The position numbers and the translations under genes are program-made. Below are positions 1-6,144 of a stretch of 20,983 nucleotides of DNA, in pieces (within the stretch, counting starts at the first letter, position 1; the number at the start of each line of letters is the position of its first letter). Below the pieces are notes generated by a model. That model worked only from the letters and a program-made list of their open reading frames with translations. It made no database searches and was not told where the DNA came from. Source of the stretch: a virus. The stretch covers positions 1-20,983 of the IMG/VR virus record IMGVR_UViG_3300023084_001235; one strand, given 5' to 3'.

Positions 1-485
1 GTAAATTCTGTTTGATCAATACGTTCAATATGGAATCCTTGGCATCTACTGTGTAGTGCTGGAATAATTCTGTTAGGATAGTTACAAGTAAGAATAAAGC
101 GAGAAGTAGTATGATACTCTTCCATGACACCACGAAGTGCCGCTTGTGCGTTTGGTGATAGATAATCTGCCTCGTCTAGTAGTACAACCTTAAAGTCACC
201 AAATGGAATCATTTGTACAAAGTTAACAATCTTATCACGAACATCCTCTACTGAGTTTGTACGTGATGCGTTAATCTCTAATACATCTAGATCGTTGATT
301 TCTAACTCGTTGAATAACAATTTTGCCAGCGTTGTTTTTCCGATTCCAGCATTGCCTGAAAAAAGCAAGTGCGGAATTGTTCCTTCTTTTATCCATTGCT
401 GTACCTGTTTCTTTTGATGTTCGTCTCGGAACACATAACCGTCTACTGTTTTAGGACGATATTTTTCTACCCAAAGTTCTCTCAT
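1..485 (-). CDS. 44: Sliding-clamp loader ATPase subunit, T4 gp44-like (N-terminal 161 aa, cut by window edge)
   Basis: AAA+ ATPase that, with gp62 in T4, loads the gp45 clamp onto primer-template DNA. Reading from the ATG at 485-483 gives 161 residues before the window ends. These contain an N-terminal WVEKYRP motif typical of clamp-loader and RFC small subunits, a Walker A loop (SGNAGIGKTT, about residues 48-57), Walker B (VVLLDEAD), sensor 1 (LTCN) and the SRC arginine-finger motif (HSRC). T4 gp44 is 319 aa, so roughly half is present and nothing looks broken. The start overlaps the stop of the upstream cytidylyltransferase gene by 4 nt (ATGA), and AAAGGA lies about 10 nt before the ATG, so the two are probably translationally coupled and share the sigma-70-type promoter at about 900. 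Identification rests on motifs read directly plus family knowledge. Confidence 0.93.
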   Translation of the reverse strand, partial: MRELWVEKYRPKTVDGYVFRDEHQKKQVQQWIKEGTIPHLLFSGNAGIGKTTLAKLLFNELEINDLDVLEINASRTNSVEDVRDKIVNFVQMIPFGDFKVVLLDEADYLSPNAQAALRGVMEEYHTTSRFILTCNYPNRIIPALHSRCQGFHIERIDQTEF

Positions 486-889
486 GCCTGTTCTATCCTT
501 TTACGTAACCCGCTCGTACTGAACGAATGTTGTCTTTTATTATAGTATAATTCAATGCCTTTGTCAACACATAATTGCTTACCAGTAAAGTCTTTTGTTT
601 TATATTCTTCACCAATAAATCTAGTATCAATTTTATATGTAAGCAAAATATCAATTAAATCTTGTTCTGTAGCATAAGGAATAATTTCATCAATATACTT
701 ACAGCCTTCTAGTTGAACATAACGTTCAAATACACTTTGAATTGGTTTGTTCTTTTCTGGACGATCTAGTGTGGGATCAGTTTGTAATCCAACCATTAAA
801 TAATCGCATTTTGATCGTGCTTCTTTGAGCATAGCAACGTGTCCGCTATGGAACAGATCAAATGAAGAAAAGGTAATTCCAACTTTCAT
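482..889 (-). CDS. Cytidylyltransferase-like nucleotidyltransferase (TagD/GCT fold)
   Basis: A 135-aa protein of the HxGH nucleotidyltransferase superfamily, most like glycerol-3-phosphate cytidylyltransferase, which makes a CDP-activated alcohol from CTP. Seen directly: the N-terminal strand followed by FDLFHSGH (HxGH at 14-17), the helix after it, and near the C-terminus a KRQHSFSTS segment (STS at 124-126) corresponding to the family's RTxGISTT nucleotide-binding motif. Length matches TagD (about 130 aa). The first Met fits the family start because the first strand follows at once. It overlaps the clamp-loader start by 4 nt and lies just downstream of a terminator and a strong sigma-70-type promoter, which suggests early expression. 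The acceptor substrate cannot be read from sequence: a sugar-phosphate, lipid head group or surface-polymer precursor are all possible. No Shine-Dalgarno is visible before the ATG. Confidence 0.85.
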   Translation of the reverse strand: MKVGITFSSFDLFHSGHVAMLKEARSKCDYLMVGLQTDPTLDRPEKNKPIQSVFERYVQLEGCKYIDEIIPYATEQDLIDILLTYKIDTRFIGEEYKTKDFTGKQLCVDKGIELYYNKRQHSFSTSGLRKRIEQA

Positions 890-924
890 ATATGTATTAT
901 ACAGAAAAAAATAGGGTCTGTCAA
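889..924 (-). promoter_or_regulatory. Consensus sigma-70 promoter (TTGACA-17-TATAAT), apparently leaderless
   Basis: On the minus strand, TTGACA occupies 924-919 and TATAAT 901-896, separated by exactly 17 nt (918-902): a perfect match to the bacterial housekeeping promoter. The expected start point, 6-8 nt after the -10 box, falls at about 888-890, on or next to the ATG (889-887) of the cytidylyltransferase gene, and no ribosome-binding site is visible. The -35 hexamer lies in the loop of the terminator hairpin at 911-932. T4-like early promoters are strong host-sigma-type promoters, so this is probably an early promoter for the cytidylyltransferase and clamp-loader genes. Confidence 0.8.
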
Positions 925-932
925 GACCCTAT
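905..932 (-). terminator. Intrinsic terminator downstream of the MazG-like gene
   Basis: On the minus strand ATAGGGTC (932-925) pairs perfectly with GACCCTAT (918-911) around the 6-nt loop TTGACA, followed at once by a run of seven T (911-905; the last base of the stem shares the run). An 8-bp stem with three adjacent G-C pairs plus a T tract is a standard Rho-independent terminator. It begins 8 nt after the stop codon of the pyrophosphatase gene (940), so it would end leftward transcripts of the co-chaperonin region before the early genes at 889. Confidence 0.85.
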
Positions 933-939
933 ATAGATA

Positions 940-1296
940 TTAGTTAATAAATTGTTCCAATTCAGGTGCCTTCCAACCTTCCGGTTTTAACACCTTACCA
1001 TCTTCACGTTTTCGTACTTTGCCTGTAGTTGGATCAATTTTAGCAAAGTTTGTTTTCATTACTTCTTCCCAAGCACTTTCGCCGTCAAAGCCACCTGCTC
1101 TAACAGCACCTAGCGTAACAACAAGAATGTCAATAAGAGCATCTAGTTGTTCTACACGATCATTTGCTTCTACTGCTTCTTGTAGTTCTTCAAATTCTTC
1201 TTTGATGAGTCCTAGGTACATATCGTAGTTTTCTTTACTCATTACCTGATCACAAGCCGTATGAAACTTGTCGATATCTTTAAATGGATTTGTCAT
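940..1296 (-). CDS. MazG/HisE-like NTP pyrophosphohydrolase (phage all-alpha type)
   Basis: A 118-aa helical protein of the all-alpha NTP pyrophosphatase superfamily, whose members hydrolyse (d)NTPs or related nucleotides to monophosphates. The metal-binding signature is present: EEFEE at 33-37, then after an 11-residue gap EQLD at 49-52 with a further Asp at 56, matching EExxE...ExxD. The C-terminal KTNFAKI...GK...DGKVLKPEGW pattern is typical of small phage members often named phosphoribosyl-ATP pyrophosphohydrolase-like. The length is that of a single domain, not of the double-domain E. coli MazG. The start overlaps the stop of the co-chaperonin gene by one base (TAATG), so translation is probably coupled, and a terminator follows the stop. 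In T4-like marine phages such enzymes are thought to adjust nucleotide or alarmone pools; the true substrate here is unknown. Confidence 0.85.
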   Translation of the reverse strand: MTNPFKDIDKFHTACDQVMSKENYDMYLGLIKEEFEELQEAVEANDRVEQLDALIDILVVTLGAVRAGGFDGESAWEEVMKTNFAKIDPTTGKVRKREDGKVLKPEGWKAPELEQFIN

Positions 1297-1736
1297 TACC
1301 TTGCTCCGAAGTCTTCTGGTTTAGGTCCGTCTATTGGACCAACACCATCTTTGTCACCAAACAACACATCACTTGGTTGTTCGTCTGACCACATAAGAAC
1401 GCTTTCTGCTTCTACAGTTCTCATTGTAGTGTATTCGCCGTTACCTTCTCGGTCAACATCAAATCCTCGTGTCCAACGACCATGCTCAATAAGAATCCAA
1501 TCGCCTACTTCATATGGATCGTTGTTTTCTGGTCCTTTTGAAACTACTTTACCCCAACGAGGTTTAATACCGCGATCTTTACCGTCATCAGAACTAATAA
1601 TAATACCGCCTGTTGTAATTCGTTCTCCGAATTCCATTCCTTCTACAATAACACGATTATGGATAGGCCTAATCGACCTAGCATTTACTTTATGTCTTAG
1701 GCCAGGCTTAGAATTAACTAGTGCATCGTAGTCCAT
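1296..1736 (-). CDS. 31: GroES-like co-chaperonin, T4 gp31-type
   Basis: A 146-aa protein with a GroES fold signature. IRPIHNRVIVEG (about 22-33) matches the IRPLHDRV start of GroES, FGERITTGGIII (36-47) corresponds to the mobile loop that docks on GroEL, WGKVVSKGP (61-69) to the GxVxAVGxG strand, and VGDWILIEHG (77-86) to VGDxVLF. T4 gp31 (111 aa) replaces GroES on host GroEL so that the major capsid protein can fold, and the same role is inferred here. It is longer than GroES (97 aa) because of about 20 extra N-terminal residues and an acidic, Gly/Pro-rich tail of about 35 residues. It starts 3 nt after the stop of the upstream gene and overlaps the pyrophosphatase start by 1 nt. A late promoter-like motif at 2167-2174 could supply its message through the upstream gene. 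Confidence 0.85.
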   Translation of the reverse strand: MDYDALVNSKPGLRHKVNARSIRPIHNRVIVEGMEFGERITTGGIIISSDDGKDRGIKPRWGKVVSKGPENNDPYEVGDWILIEHGRWTRGFDVDREGNGEYTTMRTVEAESVLMWSDEQPSDVLFGDKDGVGPIDGPKPEDFGAR

Positions 1737-1739
1737 TTA

Positions 1740-2144
1740 TTATTCGCCTTTCTTAACAAAATTGCCGTCTGAATCTTCTGTCCACTCGTCACTTGAAGCA
1801 GTTGGTTCAACCCAATCATCGGCTAAATCTTTTTCAACTTTTTTAGTTGATGCTTTCTTAGTAACAGGTGCTTCTTCAGCGACAGGTGCATCTACAGATT
1901 GTTTTTTTGCTGATACAGCAATTTCATCTTGCACTTTTGCAGGATTATCTCTGTAGAAGTCTGCTAAGACATCTTCACGTTTGCGAATAATCTTACCACC
2001 AGGTCCTAGTTCGTCGCCACGTGCATTTACACGAGCGTTACCAACTGCTGGAGTAAGTTCGTTTTTTTGACGAAGAAGATCCATGTCAATTTGCGTACCT
2101 TGCATAGACTTATAAATCTTTCTTCCTGTTTGTCTTACTGCCAT
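1740..2144 (-). CDS. Conserved hypothetical protein, charged with Lys/Ala/Glu-rich tail
   Basis: A 134-aa protein with two visible parts. The first 65 residues look ordered and conserved in style (QGTQIDMDLLRQKNEL, then a GNARVNARGDELGPGGKI segment and a KREDVLADFY helix). I recall similar proteins near gp31 in T4-like cyanophages, with no assigned function. The second half is low-complexity (Lys, Ala, Val, Glu; KKASTKK at about 95-101) and ends in an acidic stretch with a short Gly-Asn-Phe-Val tail, probably disordered. No enzyme motif, signal peptide or membrane segment is seen. The start is backed by TAGGAGA about 7 nt upstream and by a GATAAATA late-promoter motif 22 nt upstream. The late promoter and closeness to the co-chaperonin suggest a structural or assembly role, but that is inference only. 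Confidence 0.75.
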   Translation of the reverse strand: MAVRQTGRKIYKSMQGTQIDMDLLRQKNELTPAVGNARVNARGDELGPGGKIIRKREDVLADFYRDNPAKVQDEIAVSAKKQSVDAPVAEEAPVTKKASTKKVEKDLADDWVEPTASSDEWTEDSDGNFVKKGE

Positions 2145-2166
2145 AATTTTTCTCCTATTATGTACG

Positions 2167-2174
2167 TATTTATC
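2167..2174 (-). promoter_or_regulatory. T4-type late promoter motif GATAAATA
   Basis: On the minus strand GATAAATAC reads 2174-2166, ending 22 nt before the ATG at 2144 and overlapping the stop codon (2170-2172) of the DnaE-like gene. It matches NATAAATA, the late promoter core of T4-like cyanophages (T4: TATAAATA). A start point a few nt downstream would leave a leader of about 15 nt carrying the TAGGAGA ribosome-binding site. Confidence 0.65.
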
Positions 2175-2700
2175 TTAAGAACTCACGCCAATCCAGGCCA
2201 TATTGGATTGAGTCAATCCTGTGTACTCCTATAATATATAGCACATAACTAGCCACAGAACTGCCTCTTCCGACACCCCAAACAATACCATTTTCACGCA
2301 TAAAGTCTACAAGATAAATCATGTAACGTAATAAGTTGTGCATATCACGTTCTTTGAAAGCATCTAATTCTTCCCATATGCGATCTTGTACGTGTTGCGG
2401 ACAAGGTGTTTTTGCTTTGCCTAGGACATAGTCATATACATTAATGTCTTTGTATTCATCAGGCATAAACCATTCACTTTGACATACACCGTCAAAAGTT
2501 TTTTGATCTGTATCAATTGGAATATAGTTTTGAACTTGTTTGTAACCGTTTTCTTTTGCATATTGATTAAACTTGTCAATATCATCGTTTGGGTTACACA
2601 GTACCACATGACACTTATCAATATGACCAGAATAAATCATATCAATTAAGTTACGATTAGAAAAGATTGGAATTCCGTTGGTATCTGTTTTTAAAAGCAT
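2170..2700 (-). CDS. DnaE-like stub: fragment of bacterial DNA polymerase III alpha subunit
   Basis: A 176-aa protein whose last 70 residues match the start of the catalytic palm region of bacterial DNA polymerase III alpha (DnaE/PolC, family C). It has a helix with EELDAFKERDMHNLLRYM, then VDFMRENGIVWGVGRGSS (132-148; DnaE has VGPGRGSAAGS), then SYVLYIIGVHRIDSIQYGLD and REFL (DnaE: YxLGIxxxDPxxYGLxFERFL). It stops exactly where DnaE continues to the PDIDxDF metal-binding aspartates, so the polymerase active site is absent. The first 110 residues match nothing I recognise. No Shine-Dalgarno is seen; the ATG sits at the foot of a perfect 10-bp hairpin, in the same frame as the preceding gene and 9 nt after its stop. 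Polymerase activity is unlikely. A DNA- or replisome-binding role, or interference with host polymerase, is speculation. Confidence 0.7.
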   Translation of the reverse strand: MLLKTDTNGIPIFSNRNLIDMIYSGHIDKCHVVLCNPNDDIDKFNQYAKENGYKQVQNYIPIDTDQKTFDGVCQSEWFMPDEYKDINVYDYVLGKAKTPCPQHVQDRIWEELDAFKERDMHNLLRYMIYLVDFMRENGIVWGVGRGSSVASYVLYIIGVHRIDSIQYGLDWREFLR

Positions 2701-2724
2701 AAATGTATTTTACGATACATTTAT
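2699..2724 (-). promoter_or_regulatory. Hairpin spanning the stop/start junction of the 74-aa and DnaE-like genes
   Basis: On the minus strand ATAAATGTAT (2724-2715) pairs perfectly with ATACATTTAT (2708-2699) around the loop CGTAAA (2714-2709). The loop contains the TAA stop (2712-2710) of the upstream gene, and the far arm includes the first two bases of the downstream ATG. The stem is all A-T except one G-C pair, so it is only moderately stable. A ribosome terminating at the loop stop would melt it and free the start, which suggests translational coupling. An alternative reading is that AATAAATG at 2725-2718 is a degenerate late-promoter motif. Confidence 0.5.
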
Positions 2725-2934
2725 TAAATTGTCAAGATCTTTATCTTGATTTTTTGCCATTTCCTGTGCGTAACGGCTACGTAACTCTAATCTATACATT
2801 TCAATTAGTGTTGCCATTTGATTTTTAACTTCAGGGTTTCTAGTCATGAAGAACTTTTTGGATAAATCCTGCATTCTATTTTCTAGTTGCGGAGTTGTAT
2901 AATTGTTTAAGTTTTCTTCAATTGGGTGAAACAT
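2710..2934 (-). CDS. Small helical hypothetical protein (74 aa)
   Basis: A 74-residue, highly charged protein starting MFHPIEENLNNYTTPQLE, predicted by eye to be mostly helical with an amphipathic, coiled-coil-like middle (MATLIEMYRLELRSRYAQEM). No catalytic motif, cysteine pair, signal peptide or membrane segment. The ATG at 2934-2932 is preferred over one 19 codons upstream because it overlaps the stop of the fibre gene by one base (TAATG), a junction seen at two other gene pairs here, and because the upstream extension is antisense-like sequence inside the neighbour. It ends in a TAA that lies in the loop of a hairpin, and the next gene continues in the same frame after three codons. Small helical proteins of this kind occur beside structural genes of marine T4-like phages; the function is unknown. 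Confidence 0.7.
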   Translation of the reverse strand: MFHPIEENLNNYTTPQLENRMQDLSKKFFMTRNPEVKNQMATLIEMYRLELRSRYAQEMAKNQDKDLDNLINVS

Positions 2935-3518
2935 TACGCAAATTGTCCAACATATTGTACGAAAATTGATGAACCAGCATTGTAAGTCCACATATCAATA
3001 ACTTTTGGATTTTCGTCGCTGTCAATTGTAAGTGTGTTTACAAAGTTCTGATTTCCGTCTACTGTTGGCCAATCATTGTGAAATTTAAGGGTACTACCTG
3101 CTTCAGTTCCTAATGTTAATGTTCTTGATGTACCATCGTTTACAATCATTAATCTTAGTTTACCTACTTTACCTGATTCTGGCCAGTTAGTAGTAGTTAA
3201 AGTAACATCACCACCCATAGTAAATGTTTGAAGTGGACCGTTAGCAAAATCAACGTTTTGAGAGGATGTAACTGTTCCGCCAGCGTTTAGTTCTTCTGAA
3301 ATATTTACTAGGTTAGCATTTAGGATATTATTTCCTAAAAAGTTGTTTGCTTCGTTTTTCTTTGCAGTATTATCTTGCAGTAATTCAATTTCTGCTTTTG
3401 CCGCCACAAAGTTGTTTTTGATAACTCCAAAGTTATCTCTAAATCCTTGTGAATCGTTGTCCTGTCCTGCAACAGGATATTGCGAGTTAATACTTACGTC
3501 ATCAATGTTACTTGCCAT
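2934..3518 (-). CDS. Virion fibre-type structural protein, 194 aa
   Basis: The N-terminus (SINSQYPVAGQDNDSQGFRDNF, then IKNNF to residue 37, followed by a short helix ending ELLQ) is a divergent copy of the docking module found at the start of three other fibre genes here (G(T)GD..R.AF.K.N.NF.EL). The rest is a Thr/Asn/Gly-rich beta domain with the segments TVTSSQNVDFANGPLQTFTM, TTTNWPESGKVGKLRLMIVN and a C-terminal DMWTYNAGSSIFVQYVGQF. A WP.SGK...L.L strand followed by a WT.(G)GS..F..Y.G.F ending recurs in marine T4-like phage fibres and presumably is a small receptor-facing or capping domain. AGAGGA lies about 8 nt before the start and a GATAAATA late promoter 21 nt upstream. No homologue with proven function is recognised. 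Confidence 0.75.
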   Translation of the reverse strand: MASNIDDVSINSQYPVAGQDNDSQGFRDNFGVIKNNFVAAKAEIELLQDNTAKKNEANNFLGNNILNANLVNISEELNAGGTVTSSQNVDFANGPLQTFTMGGDVTLTTTNWPESGKVGKLRLMIVNDGTSRTLTLGTEAGSTLKFHNDWPTVDGNQNFVNTLTIDSDENPKVIDMWTYNAGSSIFVQYVGQFA

Positions 3519-3539
3519 TTTATGTCCTCTCTATGTTAT

Positions 3540-3547
3540 TATTTATC
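3540..3547 (-). promoter_or_regulatory. T4-type late promoter motif GATAAATA
   Basis: Minus-strand GATAAATAAT reads 3547-3538 in the 33-nt gap between the 848-aa gene (stop 3552) and the ATG at 3518, followed by an AGAGGA ribosome-binding site. Motif and spacing match those before the genes at 2144 and 6098. Confidence 0.7.
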
Positions 3548-3551
3548 TGCA

Positions 3552-6098
3552 TTATATATTGTAATCGTAGTTTGCGAACAGTATATACTGATCTTCACTT
3601 TTTCCTGTTGTACTATCTATAATGTATCTATCAATATCAAAATCTATTGTTTTAAAGTCGAAATCCTGGTTTTTGATATTGAGTAAAATTTCGTCTGCCG
3701 CTCCAGTTTTACAGTAAGCAATAGGAACTGCTGTAACGTACCCTAATTCTTGGACGCTGTCCTCCTGTGCAGTACGCATCCAAAGTGGTAAAAAGTCACG
3801 TTCTGTAACACCAGTTTCTGCTATACGATCACGCATATTTTTAATATTAGAAATATACTTAATGTTAGAGTTATTTTGGCTGACCTTAACAGCATCACTA
3901 TCAATTTTGATTGTATTTGAAATAGGTCTAAATCTGTATGGTTCTGCTTTTTTAATTTCAAATTGTTGTACTGATGTGACTGTTCCGCCTGCTCTTAGGG
4001 TTACAATAATGTTACCAACTGTTGGATAAACAACTCTACCATTTCTTGTAATAATTTCTAAATCATTACCAATACTAGTTACACTAATTATTGGGTTGGC
4101 AACCCCACGTGTTTCTAAATCGAAACTACTAGTTCCACTTCCAAGTGCAGTATTATCATCTAACGATTCGAACTGTACACTATCAACAGTTATTTTCTTT
4201 TCTGTTGTTGATGTTTTCAATGTTTTTGCAAGATTACCTTTAGTTGGCATATACGGATCAATTACTTCAATGTAAATTACTTCGTAAATGACCTCGTTCG
4301 AACCGGCATTTTTTGCAACTGCTTTTTTAATATCGCCTAGGCGATATTTTCTACGTTTATGATTTTTCGCCGAAGCCGCTACATAGGTCCTAATGTCTTG
4401 TGTTAAAATACCAGCATATGCTAACATCTTAATATCTTTTTGTACACCAAATTCTGTATCACCACTTCTATAAATTAAGTCAGGTGGAAAAATATTCGGA
4501 TCTGAGACAAACGCCGAATATGCATCTCTTACTGTTTGTTTTAAGAAAGGTCTCATGTATAGGTTACTGTATAAGTTATCGTCTGGATCTAATACATTAA
4601 TTGAAAATTCTTGTTCAACTGCACTAAACCCGAAACGATCTTCTGCTTTAACTGTAAATTTAAATTCTCTATCAATGATAGTTTTAGCACCGTCAAATGT
4701 CATAGCACCACTATCAAATGTTGTAAGTCCTGGTTTGCCAGCACTACCAAACTGATTTACTTTGCCGATTATTTCACCGCTTATATCTAGTTCTAATCCA
4801 GAAGGTAATCTACCACTTACAATGCTATACAATAATCTTGAATCCGGAACAGATGTTTCTGCTTTTATAAATAGGGTTGAAATAAAGTTTGCACTAATAC
4901 TACCTAAGTTTGAAGGTGTTAGGAATTTAATAGTAGAGTCTACTTCGCCCAGTATTTTTACAGTAAATGTTTTTGTTTTACTTGCTAGAATAGTTTCAGG
5001 CACACCTCCTAGTCTAGTAGCCTTAACAGTAAATTTATATTCTCTAGTTACTGCTGGTTGATAAGGAACCCTACCTAAAATTTCTCCGTTGATTGTATCG
5101 AGTTCCATTCCTGGAGGGAGTGTACTTGCACTGCCATCGTCATTTAAATCTTCAAGTTGATAAACTAGTCTACCTGAAATAGTTTCAGTATCTAAAACAT
5201 CTAAAAAGAATGTTAGGTAGTTATTGGCTCTTCTGTATCCTAGGTTGGAAGGAGTAAGCCACAACGGTGTTCTTAAGTATGTATTATCAGCAGTAAACAA
5301 TCCATTAGCAAGTTGCATCTTAGTATTGTCTGCTCTTAAGAAATCATCACCAACTAGATAGATTTGGAATTTACGTTTTGTAATAGTGTCACCGTCTGTA
5401 ACACTAACAATAAATTCATAAAAACGATTTAGTTTTCTAGGCTGTTTAGTTGGAATTCTATCGTCATAAATTCTTGTATCATAAAAGAAACTGTCATAAC
5501 CGTTTGCACTTCTTTCACCAAAGTCAAACGGGAATGTTCCATAAATGTTTGTATCGTATGCACCATTGCCTGCTCTAGTATCTAATGCTAATACAGGTTC
5601 AACTACACCTACAATTCTACCATCACTTGTTAAACGTGTGCCTGGAGGAAGTTCTCCGTCATCGTCTGCAATAAAATATTCTAAACTATCACCTGCAGGT
5701 AAATCTGCGTCAATTGCTTTAAGTTGGAAGTCTAATAGTGTATTGTCTAATACAAAATATTTTTCTCCTGGGTCAACTGGTATTAATCCTTCTGGAGTAA
5801 CCCAAATAGGTTCGTCAGCACCGTTTATTTGAATATTGAATGTTCTATCTTCAATAGTATTATTAGCATCAGTTGCTCTAAGAACAAATCTAAATTCTGT
5901 AAGACGTTCAACTTCAAAAGGAGCACCTACAATGAACAACCCTTCAAGACGTAAACCGCCAGGAAGTTTACCACTAATTACTTCTACAGTATCAATAGTG
6001 TTTGATATAGTATTAAGTGGGAGTGCAATTCTAACAGCGGCATTTTCAGCAAAAATACCTAGTGTAGTGTTAGTTTGTTGTGTCCAGATTGTAGCCAT
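3552..6098 (-). CDS. Virion structural protein with four He_PIG/cadherin-like beta-sandwich modules (848 aa)
   Basis: The first 503 residues hold four He_PIG-type Ig/cadherin-like modules: about 1-92 (GKLPGGLRLEG...FRFVLRATDANN), 97-250 (ELPPGTRLTSDGRIVG...FEFIVSVTDGDT-like end), 279-383 (LPPGMELDTINGEILG...YKFTVKAT) and 390-503 (RLPSGLELDISGEIIG...FKFTVKAEDRFG). Each has the LP.G(L/M).LD...G.I.G turn and the closing F.V.A.D strand, and modules 2-4 open with a (W/F)(V/L)TP.(G/N)L segment. Residues 504-848 differ: a basic patch (KNHKRRKYR), then a conserved-looking C-terminus with LPLWMRT, a Cys (AYCKTG) and DFDIDRYIID, which I recall from cyanophage structural proteins. Probably a long flexible appendage or adhesin-like fibre; the role is inferred. 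No signal peptide. Its ribosome-binding site is AAGGAA, with a late promoter 21 nt upstream. Confidence 0.8.
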   Translation of the reverse strand: MATIWTQQTNTTLGIFAENAAVRIALPLNTISNTIDTVEVISGKLPGGLRLEGLFIVGAPFEVERLTEFRFVLRATDANNTIEDRTFNIQINGADEPIWVTPEGLIPVDPGEKYFVLDNTLLDFQLKAIDADLPAGDSLEYFIADDDGELPPGTRLTSDGRIVGVVEPVLALDTRAGNGAYDTNIYGTFPFDFGERSANGYDSFFYDTRIYDDRIPTKQPRKLNRFYEFIVSVTDGDTITKRKFQIYLVGDDFLRADNTKMQLANGLFTADNTYLRTPLWLTPSNLGYRRANNYLTFFLDVLDTETISGRLVYQLEDLNDDGSASTLPPGMELDTINGEILGRVPYQPAVTREYKFTVKATRLGGVPETILASKTKTFTVKILGEVDSTIKFLTPSNLGSISANFISTLFIKAETSVPDSRLLYSIVSGRLPSGLELDISGEIIGKVNQFGSAGKPGLTTFDSGAMTFDGAKTIIDREFKFTVKAEDRFGFSAVEQEFSINVLDPDDNLYSNLYMRPFLKQTVRDAYSAFVSDPNIFPPDLIYRSGDTEFGVQKDIKMLAYAGILTQDIRTYVAASAKNHKRRKYRLGDIKKAVAKNAGSNEVIYEVIYIEVIDPYMPTKGNLAKTLKTSTTEKKITVDSVQFESLDDNTALGSGTSSFDLETRGVANPIISVTSIGNDLEIITRNGRVVYPTVGNIIVTLRAGGTVTSVQQFEIKKAEPYRFRPISNTIKIDSDAVKVSQNNSNIKYISNIKNMRDRIAETGVTERDFLPLWMRTAQEDSVQELGYVTAVPIAYCKTGAADEILLNIKNQDFDFKTIDFDIDRYIIDSTTGKSEDQYILFANYDYNI

Positions 6099-6119
6099 TT
6101 ATTATTCCTTATCCAATAG

Positions 6120-6127
6120 TATTTATC
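6120..6127 (-). promoter_or_regulatory. T4-type late promoter with extended match (GATAAATACTATT)
   Basis: Minus-strand GATAAATACTATTGG begins at 6127. The T4 late consensus extends as TATAAATACTATT, so 12 of 13 bases agree, the best extended match in the window. It lies 21 nt before the ATG at 6098 with AAGGAA between them, and sits in the short gap after the 221-aa gene (stop 6145). Confidence 0.8.
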
Positions 6128-6144
6128 GGATATTGCTACTTGGA

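Noticed and set aside
2935-2991. Upstream 19-codon extension of the 74-aa gene
   Set aside because: It lies within the fibre gene in another frame, is Cys/Trp-rich unlike the rest, and the TAATG junction at 2934 supports the later start.
4866-4873. Exact TATAAATA on the plus strand
   Set aside because: It lies antisense within the 848-aa gene with no plus-strand gene after it; chance match in AT-rich coding sequence.
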